DNA of 52,884 bases. Origin: an uncultured Collinsella sp. GTDB taxonomy: Bacteria > Actinomycetota > Coriobacteriia > Coriobacteriales > Coriobacteriaceae. Of this stretch, positions 7,934-16,209 are shown piece after piece. Position 1 is the first letter of the stretch. Each line of letters opens with the position of its first letter. Location: contig UQID01000017.1 of assembly GCA_900541045.1 (NCBI GenBank), positions 1-52,884 of the forward strand, in the 5' to 3' direction. The notes under the pieces are model-generated. The model worked only from the letters and a program-made list of their open reading frames with translations, was not told the origin of the DNA and did no database searches. A program made the position numbers and the translations under genes.

Positions 7934-8155
7934 TCTTTGTCGTATGATAGATGGCGGACAGAGAACGAGAACCTTATTCGCCCCATTTGGATAGATCTTT
8001 GGGCCCCTTGAATGGCTGCGAGGATTGTCCGCATGAGGGCCTATGGTTATCGAGAACACAGATTGCGCGACGGCGCCGCAAGACAGGGGCAAGCCCTGCC
8101 GGGCATCGTTTGGCCCTGAAGCGCAATGAGGCTACGATGCGAAAGAGGCAAGAGG

Positions 8156-10378
8156 ATGAAGATCATCAAGCGCAGCGGCACCGAGGTTACCTTTGACATC
8201 GATAAGATCGTCAATGCGATCCGCGCCGCAAACTTGGAGGTCGAGGAAGGCTCTCGCCTTACCGACCGCCAGGTGATCTATGCGGCACAAAACGTCGCCG
8301 AGGCATGTGAGAAGGCCGGCCACACCGTATCGGTCGAGGAGATCCAGGATCTGGTCGAGGACGAGATTATGCGTCTCGACTGCTACGAGGTCGCTCGCCA
8401 CTACATCATCTACCGCTATGTTCAGAGCCTGAAGCGCCAAAAGAACACGACCGATGACAAGATCCTGTCGCTGATTGAGTGCAATAACGAAGAGGTCAAG
8501 CAGGAGAACTCCAACAAGAACCCGACCGTCAACTCCGTCCAGCGCGACTACATGGCCGGCGAGATTTCCAAGGACCTGACGCAGCGCGTGCTGCTGCCCC
8601 AGGAGATCGTGGATGCCCACAACGAGGGCCTGATTCACTTCCACGATTCGGACTACTTTGCCCAGCACATGCATAACTGTGACCTGGTGAACCTGGAGGA
8701 TATGCTCCAGAACGGCACCGTTATCTCGGGCACGCTGATCGAGAAGCCGCACAGCTTCTCGACTGCTTGCAATATCGCGACGCAGATTATCGCCCAGGTC
8801 GCCTCTTCCCAGTATGGCGGCCAGTCGATTTCGCTGACCCACCTGGCTCCGTTTGTCGAGGTGAGCCGTCAGAAGATTCGCGGCGAGGTTGCCCGCGAGC
8901 TCGAGGAGCTTGGCGTCTCTGCGTCTGCCGAGAAGGTCCGTGAGGTCGTTGAGGACCGTCTGCGTGACGAGATCCGTCGCGGCGTCCAGACGATTCAGTA
9001 TCAGGTCGTGACCCTTATGACCACGAATGGCCAGGCGCCGTTCGTGACGGTCTTTATGTATCTCAACGAGGCCCGTACGCCTCAGGAGAAGCACGACCTT
9101 GCCATGATCGTGGAGGAGACGCTTCGCCAGCGCTACGAGGGCGTTAAGAACGAGGCTGGCGTGTGGATTACCCCGGCATTCCCCAAGCTTATCTACGTGC
9201 TCGAGGACGATAACGTTCACGAGAATTCCCCGTACTTCTACCTGACCCAGCTGGCTGCCAAGTGCACCGCCAAGCGCATGGTGCCCGACTACATCTCTGA
9301 GAAGAAGATGCGTGAGCTCAAGCTGTCTAAGGGTGAGACCGCCGGCAATGGCGATTGCTACACCTGCATGGGTTGCCGCAGCTTCCTGACGCCCGACCGT
9401 TCGGGCAACGGCTTTAACAATGTTGCCAACGCGCTGAACTATGACCCGACCAAACCTAAGTACTATGGCCGCTTTAACCAGGGTGTTGTGACCATCAACC
9501 TGCCCGATGTCGCACTGAGCTCGCACCAGGATATGGACAAGTTCTGGAAGATCTTCGACGAGCGCCTTGAGCTGTGCCATCGTGCCCTGCTGTGCCGTCA
9601 TGAGCGCCTGATGGGCACGCTTTCGGATGCCGCGCCGATTCTTTGGCAGTACGGTGCCCTGGCGCGTCTGAAGAAGGGCGAGACGATCGATAAGCTGCTC
9701 GTGGGCGGTTACTCCACCATCAGCCTGGGTTATGCCGGCCTGTATGAGTGCGTCAAGTACATGACGGGCCACAGCCACACCGAGAAGGAGGGCACGCCGT
9801 TTGCCATGGCCGTCATGCAGCGCATGAACGACAAGTGCGCCGAGTGGAAGGCCGAAAGCGATATCGACTTCTCGCTGTACGGCACCCCGCTTGAGTCGAC
9901 GACCTACAAGTTTGCCAAGTGCCTGCAGCGCCGTTTTGGCATTATCCCGGGCGTGACGGACAAGGGCTACATTACCAACAGCTACCACGTCCATGTGTCC
10001 GAGGAGATCGACGCCTTCGACAAGCTTAAGTTTGAGGGCATGTTCCAGCAGCTTTCGCCGGGCGGTGCCATCTCCTACGTTGAGGTTCCCAACATGCAGG
10101 ACAACCTCAAGGCTGTCATTCGCGTGATGCAGTACATCTACGACAACATCATGTACGCCGAGCTCAACACCAAGAGCGACTACTGCCAGGTGTGCGGCTA
10201 CGACGGCGAGATTAAGATTGTCGAGGATGACGGCAAGCTGGTGTGGGAGTGCCCCAACTGCGGCAACCGCGACCAGGAGAAGATGAACGTCGCTCGTCGT
10301 ACGTGCGGCTACATCGGTACCCAGTTCTGGAACCAGGGTCGAACCGAGGAGATCCGCGACCGCGTGCTGCATCTCTAA
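8156..10378 (+). CDS. nrdD: Anaerobic ribonucleoside-triphosphate reductase
   Basis: This 740-residue class III reductase converts NTPs to dNTPs using a glycyl radical and formate. The start at ATG 8156 (MKIIKRSG) has AAAGAGG seven bases upstream. The N-terminus (about 1-95) is an ATP-cone allosteric domain (IIKRSGTEVTFDIDKIVNAI). The catalytic barrel includes TCMGCRSFLTPD. The C-terminus has four zinc-ligand cysteines, CQVC and CPNC, followed by the glycyl-radical loop RTCGYIG. All key residues are present and the length fits the family. The activating enzyme gene nrdG follows after a structured 427-base gap. An NrdR box upstream implies control by dNTP/ATP levels through NrdR. Confidence 0.97.
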   Translation: MKIIKRSGTEVTFDIDKIVNAIRAANLEVEEGSRLTDRQVIYAAQNVAEACEKAGHTVSVEEIQDLVEDEIMRLDCYEVARHYIIYRYVQSLKRQKNTTDDKILSLIECNNEEVKQENSNKNPTVNSVQRDYMAGEISKDLTQRVLLPQEIVDAHNEGLIHFHDSDYFAQHMHNCDLVNLEDMLQNGTVISGTLIEKPHSFSTACNIATQIIAQVASSQYGGQSISLTHLAPFVEVSRQKIRGEVARELEELGVSASAEKVREVVEDRLRDEIRRGVQTIQYQVVTLMTTNGQAPFVTVFMYLNEARTPQEKHDLAMIVEETLRQRYEGVKNEAGVWITPAFPKLIYVLEDDNVHENSPYFYLTQLAAKCTAKRMVPDYISEKKMRELKLSKGETAGNGDCYTCMGCRSFLTPDRSGNGFNNVANALNYDPTKPKYYGRFNQGVVTINLPDVALSSHQDMDKFWKIFDERLELCHRALLCRHERLMGTLSDAAPILWQYGALARLKKGETIDKLLVGGYSTISLGYAGLYECVKYMTGHSHTEKEGTPFAMAVMQRMNDKCAEWKAESDIDFSLYGTPLESTTYKFAKCLQRRFGIIPGVTDKGYITNSYHVHVSEEIDAFDKLKFEGMFQQLSPGGAISYVEVPNMQDNLKAVIRVMQYIYDNIMYAELNTKSDYCQVCGYDGEIKIVEDDGKLVWECPNCGNRDQEKMNVARRTCGYIGTQFWNQGRTEEIRDRVLHL

Positions 10379-10560
10379 TACCGCTCCGGGGCTGAACCGA
10401 GAGGGCCGCTTGGGCATTTGCTCGCTATTTCGGACAGTCCTGCGCAAGACGAAGGCCACATTAAGTGGCCTTCTTTGCGTGCGGAACTCATATCGAGCAA
10501 AAGCCCAAGCGGCCCTCTCGGTTCAGCCAAGTTGACGTAGTTGAGATGCAGCATGCGGTC
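10358..10560. repeat. Long inverted duplication of the nrdD 3' end and downstream DNA
   Basis: The arm 10390-10424 matches the reverse complement of 10494-10528 with one mismatch in 35 bases. The similarity resumes further out: 10358-10375, encoding the last nrdD codons, matches 10543-10560 inverted with one mismatch in 18. The segment between these blocks differs. A separate terminator hairpin lies in the middle (10451-10473). The layout suggests a fold-back duplication around the terminator, now partly diverged. Confidence 0.85.
10451..10476 (+). terminator. Intrinsic terminator downstream of nrdD
   Basis: GAAGGCCAC and GTGGCCTTC form a perfect 9-bp stem with loop ATTAA, followed by TTTG. 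The U tract is short, but the hairpin sits at the centre of a larger inverted repeat, which would add stability. Confidence 0.7.
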
Positions 10561-10706
10561 TGCTCACTTCTCGAAGTTCTTAGCGGAAATGAGTTGACTT
10601 GCAACAACGTTTTGCTTGCGATGACGGTTGGGCTGCAACAAAGTTTTTATTGGACCTCGAACCCTATACTCGATGTTCGCTTCGTTCATTGAGTTACCCT
10701 TTGCAT

Positions 10707-10790
10707 GAGGCCGGGACATATCGTCCCGCCCGCAGTTTCGCAGGCCGCAGGCCGAGAATGTTTGAGGACGGGATGATATGTCCCGGCCTC
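10707..10790. repeat. 22-bp inverted repeat in the nrdG leader
   Basis: The arms 10707-10728 and 10769-10790 pair at 21 of 22 positions (core GGCCGGGACATAT) around a 40-base loop that itself holds the short direct repeat GCAGGCC. The right arm ends 15 bases before the nrdG start, so the structure could affect ribosome access or message stability. No known riboswitch class was recognised. Confidence 0.7.
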
Positions 10791-10805
10791 CCGGGAGAGT
10801 TACCT

Positions 10806-11387
10806 ATGAACTACGCGAACATTAAGTATTTCGACATTGCTGATGGGGAAGGTGTTCGTACTTCTCTGTTTGTGAGTGGGTGCCGTCGTGGGTGCAAGAA
10901 TTGCTTTAACTCTGTCGCGTGGGACTTTGCTGCGGGCGAGCCGTTCGATCGCGCCGTCGAGGATAAGATTATCGAGAGCCTCGACCATCCCTTTATCGAT
11001 GGCCTGACGATTCTGGGTGGCGAGCCTATGGAGCCCGAGAATCAGGCGGGGCTTGTTGACTTTATCGAACGCGTGCGTGCGGCCTATCCAGTGGGATCGG
11101 GGAAGACCATTTGGTGCTTTACTGGCGACGTACTCGAGGAGCTTATGCCGGGCGGTCGTCATCATACCGAGGTGACGGACCGCATCCTAGCCTGCCTCGA
11201 CATGTTGGTGGACGGTCCGTTCGTTCAAGACCTGTACGATATCTCGTTGCGTTTTAGGGGCTCGAGCAACCAGCGCGTGATTGATATGAACGCTACGCGC
11301 GCCCGCGCTGAGCGCGAGGGCGTTGCGCTTTGTGATGCGGTTGAACTTTGGCGTGATGATCCGGTCTATTCGACCCATACTATGTAG
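10806..11387 (+). CDS. nrdG: Anaerobic ribonucleotide reductase activating protein
   Basis: This 193-residue radical-SAM enzyme installs the glycyl radical on NrdD. The start at ATG 10806 (MNYANIKYFD) is where the family normally begins; a longer frame upstream runs through the inverted repeat and is not protein-like. The [4Fe-4S] motif is CRRGCKNC (about residues 27-34), preceded by DGEGVRTSLFVSGC and followed by GLTILGGEPM, the usual NrdG signature. The C-terminal half is standard (LVDGPFVQDL, RFRGSSNQRVID). It is probably expressed with nrdD or from its own promoter within the structured gap. Confidence 0.96.
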   Translation: MNYANIKYFDIADGEGVRTSLFVSGCRRGCKNCFNSVAWDFAAGEPFDRAVEDKIIESLDHPFIDGLTILGGEPMEPENQAGLVDFIERVRAAYPVGSGKTIWCFTGDVLEELMPGGRHHTEVTDRILACLDMLVDGPFVQDLYDISLRFRGSSNQRVIDMNATRARAEREGVALCDAVELWRDDPVYSTHTM

Positions 11388-11453
11388 CTTGTGGCCGATG
11401 CCGGAGGGCGTGGTACCATAGCGCGAACGCAAAATCGGAAAAGTGAGGCCCAG

Positions 11454-12011
11454 ATGGTCGATCAGGAAAAAGTCGAGGCCGCCATTAAGCTGTTGCTTGA
11501 GGGCATAGGCGAGGACCCAACTCGGGAGGGCCTGCTGGAGACGCCGGCGCGCGTTGCCCGTATGTATGGCGAAATCGCCGGCGGTATGGACCAGAGTGCC
11601 GAGGAGCACCTGTCCAAAACGTTTGCCGTCGCTTCGAACGATTTGGTTATCGAGCGCGACATCACGTTCCACTCGCTGTGCGAACATCATCTGCTGCCGT
11701 TTTATGGCAAGGCTACCATTGGCTATATCCCCAACGGTCGTGTCGCAGGGCTCTCTAAGCTTGCTCGCACGGTTGAGGTTTATGCCCGCCGTCTGCAGCT
11801 GCAGGAGCAGCTGTGTGCGCAGGTTGCCGACGCCCTCATGGATTATCTCGCTCCCCAGGGAGCGATTGTGCTCATGGACGCTGAGCATATGTGCATGACC
11901 ATGCGCGGCGTGCAAAAGCCCGGCACCAAGACCGTGACGCTCGCTCGCCGCGGCGTCTTTGAGACCGACCCCGCGCTCGAAGAGCGTTTCTTTAGGATGC
12001 TGGGACGCTAA
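11454..12011 (+). CDS. folE: GTP cyclohydrolase I
   Basis: FolE converts GTP to 7,8-dihydroneopterin triphosphate, the first step of folate synthesis. The start at ATG 11454 (MVDQEKVEAA) has AAGTGAGG upstream; a longer frame from GTG 11391 gives an unlikely N-terminus. The 185-residue protein shows GEDPTREGLLETPAR, the zinc-site segment SLCEHHLLPFYGKA, GLSKLARTVEVYARRLQLQE and MTMRGVQKPG. All catalytic Cys/His residues appear to be there. Two bases separate its stop from the HD-domain gene, so they form an operon with folB. Confidence 0.96.
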   Translation: MVDQEKVEAAIKLLLEGIGEDPTREGLLETPARVARMYGEIAGGMDQSAEEHLSKTFAVASNDLVIERDITFHSLCEHHLLPFYGKATIGYIPNGRVAGLSKLARTVEVYARRLQLQEQLCAQVADALMDYLAPQGAIVLMDAEHMCMTMRGVQKPGTKTVTLARRGVFETDPALEERFFRMLGR

Positions 12012-12013
12012 CT

Positions 12014-12595
12014 ATGAGAGTCGTCAACGACTTTACATCGAATACTGACGAGGGAACGCCGCGTCGCGGTTTTATGGCTTCGGGCCTGGCGCCTTTTGGC
12101 GTCATGCCTCGTATCGATTACATCTGTGCCAACGGCCTGTTCCGGCGCCACCTGGGCAACATTGCTCAGCTGGAATCGGGGCGCATCTTCTGCCGCCACG
12201 GTATCGACCATCTGCTCGATGTCGCTCGCATTATGTGGATTAAGAATCTCGAGGAAGATCTCGAGTTTGACCGCGAGGTCATCTACGCCACGGCACTTCT
12301 TCACGATATCGGCAAAGATGAACAGTATGAATCGGGTATATCCCATGATGTTGCAAGCGAACGCGTCGCTGATGCAATTCTCGGCGGCATGCCTGATGAC
12401 GTGGCGTTTGAGCCGGCCGATGCCGCAGCCATTAAGACGGCCATTCTGGGCCATCGAAAGCTGCGCGTGAACAGCCAACCGCTTGAGCGTTTGCTCTATG
12501 CAGCCGACAAAGCGTCGCGCGCCTGCTTTGCATGCCCCGCGCGCAATGCTTGCAACTGGAGCGATGATAAAAAGAACCTGTCGATTCGCGTGTAG
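12014..12595 (+). CDS. HD-domain phosphohydrolase in folate operon
   Basis: This 193-residue protein has the HD metal-dependent phosphohydrolase signature: CRHGIDHLLDVARI (first His), then LLHDIGKDEQY with the HD pair near residue 97, then a conserved His in the ILGHRKLR region. The C-terminal segment has CFACPARNACNW, a Cys pattern that might bind metal. It lies 2 bases after folE and 43 bases before folB. The step between those two enzymes is removal of phosphates from dihydroneopterin triphosphate, and no Nudix (FolQ) gene is in the window. A role in that step is inference from position. It could instead be a general YqeK-like nucleotide hydrolase. Confidence 0.8.
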   Translation: MRVVNDFTSNTDEGTPRRGFMASGLAPFGVMPRIDYICANGLFRRHLGNIAQLESGRIFCRHGIDHLLDVARIMWIKNLEEDLEFDREVIYATALLHDIGKDEQYESGISHDVASERVADAILGGMPDDVAFEPADAAAIKTAILGHRKLRVNSQPLERLLYAADKASRACFACPARNACNWSDDKKNLSIRV

Positions 12596-12638
12596 TTAGT
12601 TTGCGCGGTCGGGGTTCTAAACGAAGGAGACGATCGCG

Positions 12639-13124
12639 ATGAGCAACAAGAAACTGCCCGAGAATGCAACCAAGACTGAAGGCGCCGAGCTCGCCCGCCG
12701 TGGAAGGGGCGAAATATCCACCGCAACGGCGGTTCCCCACGTGAGCTATGACGATCTGCGCCATGCCGACCGTATTGCTATCGACGGTCTCGAGGTCTTT
12801 GCCAACCACGGCGTGTATCCCGAAGAGAACGCGCTGGGCCAGAAGTTCATCGTGTCCTTGGTGCTCTATGCCGACCTGCGTGCAGCGGGGGAGCACGATA
12901 ACCTGGACGCTTCGATTGACTACGGCTCGGTGTGCCACGATGTCGATGGCTATCTGCGCGAGCATACGTTTAAACTCATCGAGGCGGCAGCCGAGGGTGT
13001 GGCCCAGATGCTGCTGCGTCGTTACCCCTTGCTGCTTGGCGTGCGTGTTAAGCTCGATAAGCCTTGGGCGCCCGTCGGTCTTCCCCTGGCAAGCTGTGGC
13101 GTCGAGATCGAGCGCGTGCGCTAG
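12639..13124 (+). CDS. folB: Dihydroneopterin aldolase
   Basis: FolB cleaves dihydroneopterin to 6-hydroxymethyl-dihydropterin in folate synthesis. The core domain starts near residue 44 (DRIAIDGLEVFANHGVYPEEN) with the conserved Glu, continues through SIDYGSVCHDV and ends with VKLDKPWAPVGLP, which holds the conserved Lys. The start at ATG 12639 has AAGGAG 11 bases upstream, so the extra 43 residues at the N-terminus are probably translated; their role is unknown. The protein has 161 residues against about 120 for typical FolB. FolK and FolP are not in the window. Confidence 0.93.
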   Translation: MSNKKLPENATKTEGAELARRGRGEISTATAVPHVSYDDLRHADRIAIDGLEVFANHGVYPEENALGQKFIVSLVLYADLRAAGEHDNLDASIDYGSVCHDVDGYLREHTFKLIEAAAEGVAQMLLRRYPLLLGVRVKLDKPWAPVGLPLASCGVEIERVR

Positions 13125-13130
13125 CTGACG

Positions 13131-13907
13131 CTAAAGCTCGTTGGCGGGCGGTTTTTTGAGCCGCTGCGACAGCGCTCTATTGTTGGGGCAGTACCTGTCG
13201 AGCAGGGCGTGAAACCGCTGATTGTGGCTTGGCTCGAGCAAGTGGACGAGCTCGTGGGCGACAACCATGTCGAGACACTCGATGGGATAAGCGGCAAGTT
13301 CGCGTGCGATGCGAATGGCTCCGGTCTTGGGCGTGCATGATCCCCAGCGCGTTTTCATGCTGCGCACGGAGATGCGGGAAACGGCGACACTCATTGCAAT
13401 TTCGTATGCGTGCACGATGTCGCGTAGCGCTGCGGTGACCTCGGTCGTATAAAGCTGGCTGATGTGGGCTTGGAGCTCGTCGGACGTTAGGCCGTCGAGG
13501 ATTACGCGCCGCTTGGCCTGTGGGCCTTCGTCCGATTCGTCGGTACCCATAAAGCTTGCGAAGGTGGCCTGCTTGGGCCGCGGCGCGGGTGATGCAAAGT
13601 TGTGATCGAGTGCATCCTGTACCGTGATGGGCTTGCCCCAAAGTGCAATGACGGACGAGGTGCTGAGCGGCTCTCGCGCCGTCGCCTGATGTTGCTCGCG
13701 CTTGGCAAGTCGGCTGACAATCCAGGTGCTGTTGCGCTTCACAAATGCCTCGATGCGCTCGCGGCTGGCGCCGAGCGGTGCGCTGGCGTGGACCTCACCG
13801 CTTGATGTGACGCGTAGGTTGAAGTTTTTGACGCGCTTTTTGGTAACGACGACGGAGATGGGCGTCCCATCCGGTCGGGATATGGAAATCGTAAATTGCT
13901 GCGTCAA
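13131..13907 (-). CDS. YgjP/SprT-like (DUF45) zinc metallopeptidase
   Basis: The start is taken as TTG 13907 because GAAGGA lies six bases before it; the in-frame ATG further up would place the start within a hairpin. The product has 258 residues. The family signature is in the C-terminal third: RSMKTRWGSCTPKTG, then VVAHELVHLLEPSHNQRFHALL with the HExxH zinc motif. The N-terminus (ISISRPDGTPISVVVTKKRVKNFNLRV) is the usual beta-rich lead-in, with an inserted variable segment in the middle. YgjP proteins are predicted intracellular metallopeptidases with no settled substrate. Confidence 0.9.
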   Translation of the reverse strand: MTQQFTISISRPDGTPISVVVTKKRVKNFNLRVTSSGEVHASAPLGASRERIEAFVKRNSTWIVSRLAKREQHQATAREPLSTSSVIALWGKPITVQDALDHNFASPAPRPKQATFASFMGTDESDEGPQAKRRVILDGLTSDELQAHISQLYTTEVTAALRDIVHAYEIAMSVAVSRISVRSMKTRWGSCTPKTGAIRIARELAAYPIECLDMVVAHELVHLLEPSHNQRFHALLDRYCPNNRALSQRLKKPPANEL

Positions 13908-13929
13908 AAGCGGTCCTTCAGATTGGGGA

Positions 13930-13965
13930 CGGGCCGGCATGTCGACCGTTCGGCATGCCGGCCCG
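13930..13965. terminator. Strong hairpin after the dipeptidase gene
   Basis: CGGGCCGGCATG (13930-13941) and its exact reverse complement (13954-13965) form a 12-bp stem with a 12-base loop, 17 bases after the dipeptidase stop on the minus strand. There is no U tract, so it may protect or attenuate the message rather than stop transcription. Confidence 0.6.
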
Positions 13966-13981
13966 CTCAAGGGATGTGAAA

Positions 13982-14995
13982 TTAATAACGCTCAAAGAAG
14001 GCAAGCGCGTTGTCGCTACAGAGCTTCTGCATCACGGTCTTGCCAAAATGCTTGGAAAGCATGTTCTGGAACTCGGGCATCATGCTGGCATCGGAGAGGA
14101 AAGCGGGCACCGTGGCACCGTCCCAGTCGCCGCCGAGCGCGATGACGTCCTCGCCGCCCAGGTCGAGCCAGTGCTCGATATGTGCCGCCAGCTGGTCGAA
14201 GGTGACGTCTGCGGCGGTCTTGTCGGTTGCGTCGTTGGATAGGAACTCGCTGCAGTAGTTGAGGCCGACGATGCCGCCCATGTCGCGAATGGTGCGGAAC
14301 TGGTCGTCGGTGAGGTTGCGCTTGACGCCGCAAACCGCACGGGAGTTGGAGTGGCTGGCGACGAAGGGGCGCGTGGCGTGGGCGACAACCTCGTCAAAGC
14401 ACTCATCGTTGAGGTGGGAGACGTCGAGTACCATTCCGGCGTGCTCCATCTGCGTAAGTGCCTCGATGCCGGCGGCGGTGAGGCCGGCGTGGGTATCGTG
14501 TCCGCTCGCGAGCGGTCCCTGCGCGTTCCAACTGAGTGACGACATAAGCACGCCCAAGCTCTTGAGCACCTCGATCAGTGCGGGGTCCTCGGCAAAGAAC
14601 GTGGCGTTTTCGATGGTGTGGATGCAAGCGACCTTACCGTCCTTGAGCGCGGGGCGAATGTCTGCGGCGCTGCGTACGTTGACCATGCGGTCGTGGTTGA
14701 GCATTGCCTGGCCGCTCATATGCGCCATGATTTGCGCCTGGAAGCGCGCGGCGTGGGCGGTGGGAATCTCGTCGGGGACAAACGTGGCGAAGCACTGTGC
14801 CCACGGCGTGTTGCCGATCTTTGCGAGCGAGATGGCGCAGGCGTTGCCCTCGATGAGGTCGAAATCTTGCGGATGCGTTTCGTCGCCGGGGAAATAACCG
14901 TCGGTGCCGGCGGTAAAGCGCAGGTCGAGATCGAGCGTGGCCCAGCCGATTCGGTCGGCGGTGTCGCAGTGTAGGTCAAATACGGGATATGCCAT
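13982..14995 (-). CDS. Membrane dipeptidase family (peptidase M19)
   Basis: The protein has 337 residues from ATG 14995 (MAYPVFDLHCDTADR), which is preceded by GGAGGAACC. It matches renal-dipeptidase-like zinc amidohydrolases: the DLHCDT metal motif at the N-terminus, IEN with the bridging Glu, LDVSHLND and SHSNSRAVCGVKRNLTD with the metal histidines, and ALGGDWDG near the C-terminus. These enzymes cleave dipeptides, including D-amino-acid-containing ones from cell-wall turnover. No signal peptide is visible, so it is probably cytoplasmic. It stands alone on the minus strand. Confidence 0.92.
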   Translation of the reverse strand: MAYPVFDLHCDTADRIGWATLDLDLRFTAGTDGYFPGDETHPQDFDLIEGNACAISLAKIGNTPWAQCFATFVPDEIPTAHAARFQAQIMAHMSGQAMLNHDRMVNVRSAADIRPALKDGKVACIHTIENATFFAEDPALIEVLKSLGVLMSSLSWNAQGPLASGHDTHAGLTAAGIEALTQMEHAGMVLDVSHLNDECFDEVVAHATRPFVASHSNSRAVCGVKRNLTDDQFRTIRDMGGIVGLNYCSEFLSNDATDKTAADVTFDQLAAHIEHWLDLGGEDVIALGGDWDGATVPAFLSDASMMPEFQNMLSKHFGKTVMQKLCSDNALAFFERY

Positions 14996-15115
14996 GGTTC
15001 CTCCGGTTGCAGCGTTTCTTTGCAAACTGTCATTGAATTGTATGACTAGGGTATAGTTAGCGCCATATGTTCACGGCGGCCTGCGTTGTGCGCCGCCCTT
15101 ATCACGGAGGTTACC

Positions 15116-15544
15116 ATGTCCAACCAGGGCAAGAAGGTCAAGACCCATTATCGCGGCACGCTCGACGACGGCACGCAGTTCGATAGCTCCTACGATCGCG
15201 GCGAGCCGCTGGAGTTCACCTGCGGCGCCGGTCAGATGATCAAGGGCTTCGACGCCGCTGTTGTCGACATGCAGGTGGGCGAGAAGAAGACCGTGCACAT
15301 CCCGGCTGCCGATGCCTACGGCGAGCACAATCCTGAGATGGTTATTACCTTCCCGGCCGAGCAGGTTCCCAACATCGAGCAGATCGAGAAGGGCATGAAG
15401 CTCTTCCTGTCCACGCCGAGTGGCATGCCTGTCCCCGCCGTCGTCATTGACGTGACGCCCGAGGCCGTGACGCTCGACGCCAACCACGAGCTGGCCGGCA
15501 AGGACCTCAACTTTGATATCGAGCTCGTCGAGGTCGAGGGTTAG
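15116..15544 (+). CDS. slyD: FKBP-type peptidyl-prolyl isomerase, SlyD-like
   Basis: The start at ATG 15116 (MSNQGKKVKTHYRG) has GGAGG upstream; the product has 142 residues. The split FKBP domain is visible (THYRGTLDDGTQFDSSYDRGEPLEFTCG at the N-terminus and TLDANHELAGKDLNFDIELVEV at the C-terminus) around an insert-in-flap chaperone domain, the SlyD arrangement. NHELAGKDL is the classical SlyD motif. The His/Cys-rich metal tail of E. coli SlyD is missing. It lies 3 bases before a ureE-like gene, which suggests a shared role in nickel or in folding of metal proteins. Confidence 0.93.
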   Translation: MSNQGKKVKTHYRGTLDDGTQFDSSYDRGEPLEFTCGAGQMIKGFDAAVVDMQVGEKKTVHIPAADAYGEHNPEMVITFPAEQVPNIEQIEKGMKLFLSTPSGMPVPAVVIDVTPEAVTLDANHELAGKDLNFDIELVEVEG

Positions 15545-15547
15545 AGT

Positions 15548-16126
15548 ATGCCTGAACGCTTGGTTTCGACGACATGTTTGGGAAATCTCAACGATCCGTC
15601 CTATGAACTCCTGCTTCGCCGGGAGTTGGGCGGTGTCTTTGAGGCCGATGAGCTACTGCTCGATTGGGACCAGGCCGATGTATGTGCGTTTGTGGGCGCG
15701 ACGGAGCTGGGGCGCACGGTCGATGTTCGGCTGGATACTGCCGACGGCGGTCGTCTTGCCGACGGCGACGTGCTCGCCATTGACCGTTCGGGCGTGGTGC
15801 CCGTGGCGGTTGTCGTGCGCCTGCGCAGCGCCGAGGTTTATTTGGTCGAAGTCGACCGCATGGATCAGATTGCGCTCGCGCATGCGTGCTGGGAGATCGG
15901 CAACATGCATGCGCCGCTCTTCCGGGGCGACTCGGACGAGCATATCGTGCGCATGTATACGCCGGTGCAGCCTGTTTTGGGCCGCATGCTCCGGGGTGTC
16001 GAGGGTGTTCGGCTCTCGGTGGTCACACGTGAGCTCGATGCCAGCCGGCGCTTTGCGTCGAGTGCGGCGGAGGTCGTCGTGAGCATGGCTCCCGACTTTA
16101 CCATCGTAAAAAAGACGCGCGGCTAA
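15548..16126 (+). CDS. UreE-like (urease accessory/nickel-binding) protein
   Basis: This 192-residue protein begins 3 bases after slyD. Its second half resembles the C-terminal metal-binding domain of UreE: IALAHACWEIGNMHAPLF (about residues 114-131), then VRMYTPVQPVLGRMLRGVEGVRL, like the helix and strand pattern of UreE. The N-terminal half is beta-rich as in UreE (ADGDVLAIDRSGVVPVAVVV). The product lacks a His-rich tail. No urease genes are in the window, so it may serve another nickel enzyme or have diverged. The match is by eye to the UreE family and fairly clear. Confidence 0.72.
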   Translation: MPERLVSTTCLGNLNDPSYELLLRRELGGVFEADELLLDWDQADVCAFVGATELGRTVDVRLDTADGGRLADGDVLAIDRSGVVPVAVVVRLRSAEVYLVEVDRMDQIALAHACWEIGNMHAPLFRGDSDEHIVRMYTPVQPVLGRMLRGVEGVRLSVVTRELDASRRFASSAAEVVVSMAPDFTIVKKTRG

Positions 16127-16209
16127 GCGCGCGTATGCGCAAGACGGGCTTTGAGGGGCGACCAATCAAGGTCCGTCTTGCTGTTGATAGGAGGCTTTGG
16201 GGGAAGCGT

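Noticed and set aside
7814..8092. Minus-strand frame in the nrdD leader
   Set aside because: It overlaps the NrdR box and promoter and has no ribosome binding site.
8132..10459. A 775-codon minus-strand open frame over nrdD
   Set aside because: It is the complementary frame of nrdD, whose motifs are complete; no ribosome binding site or protein-like features.
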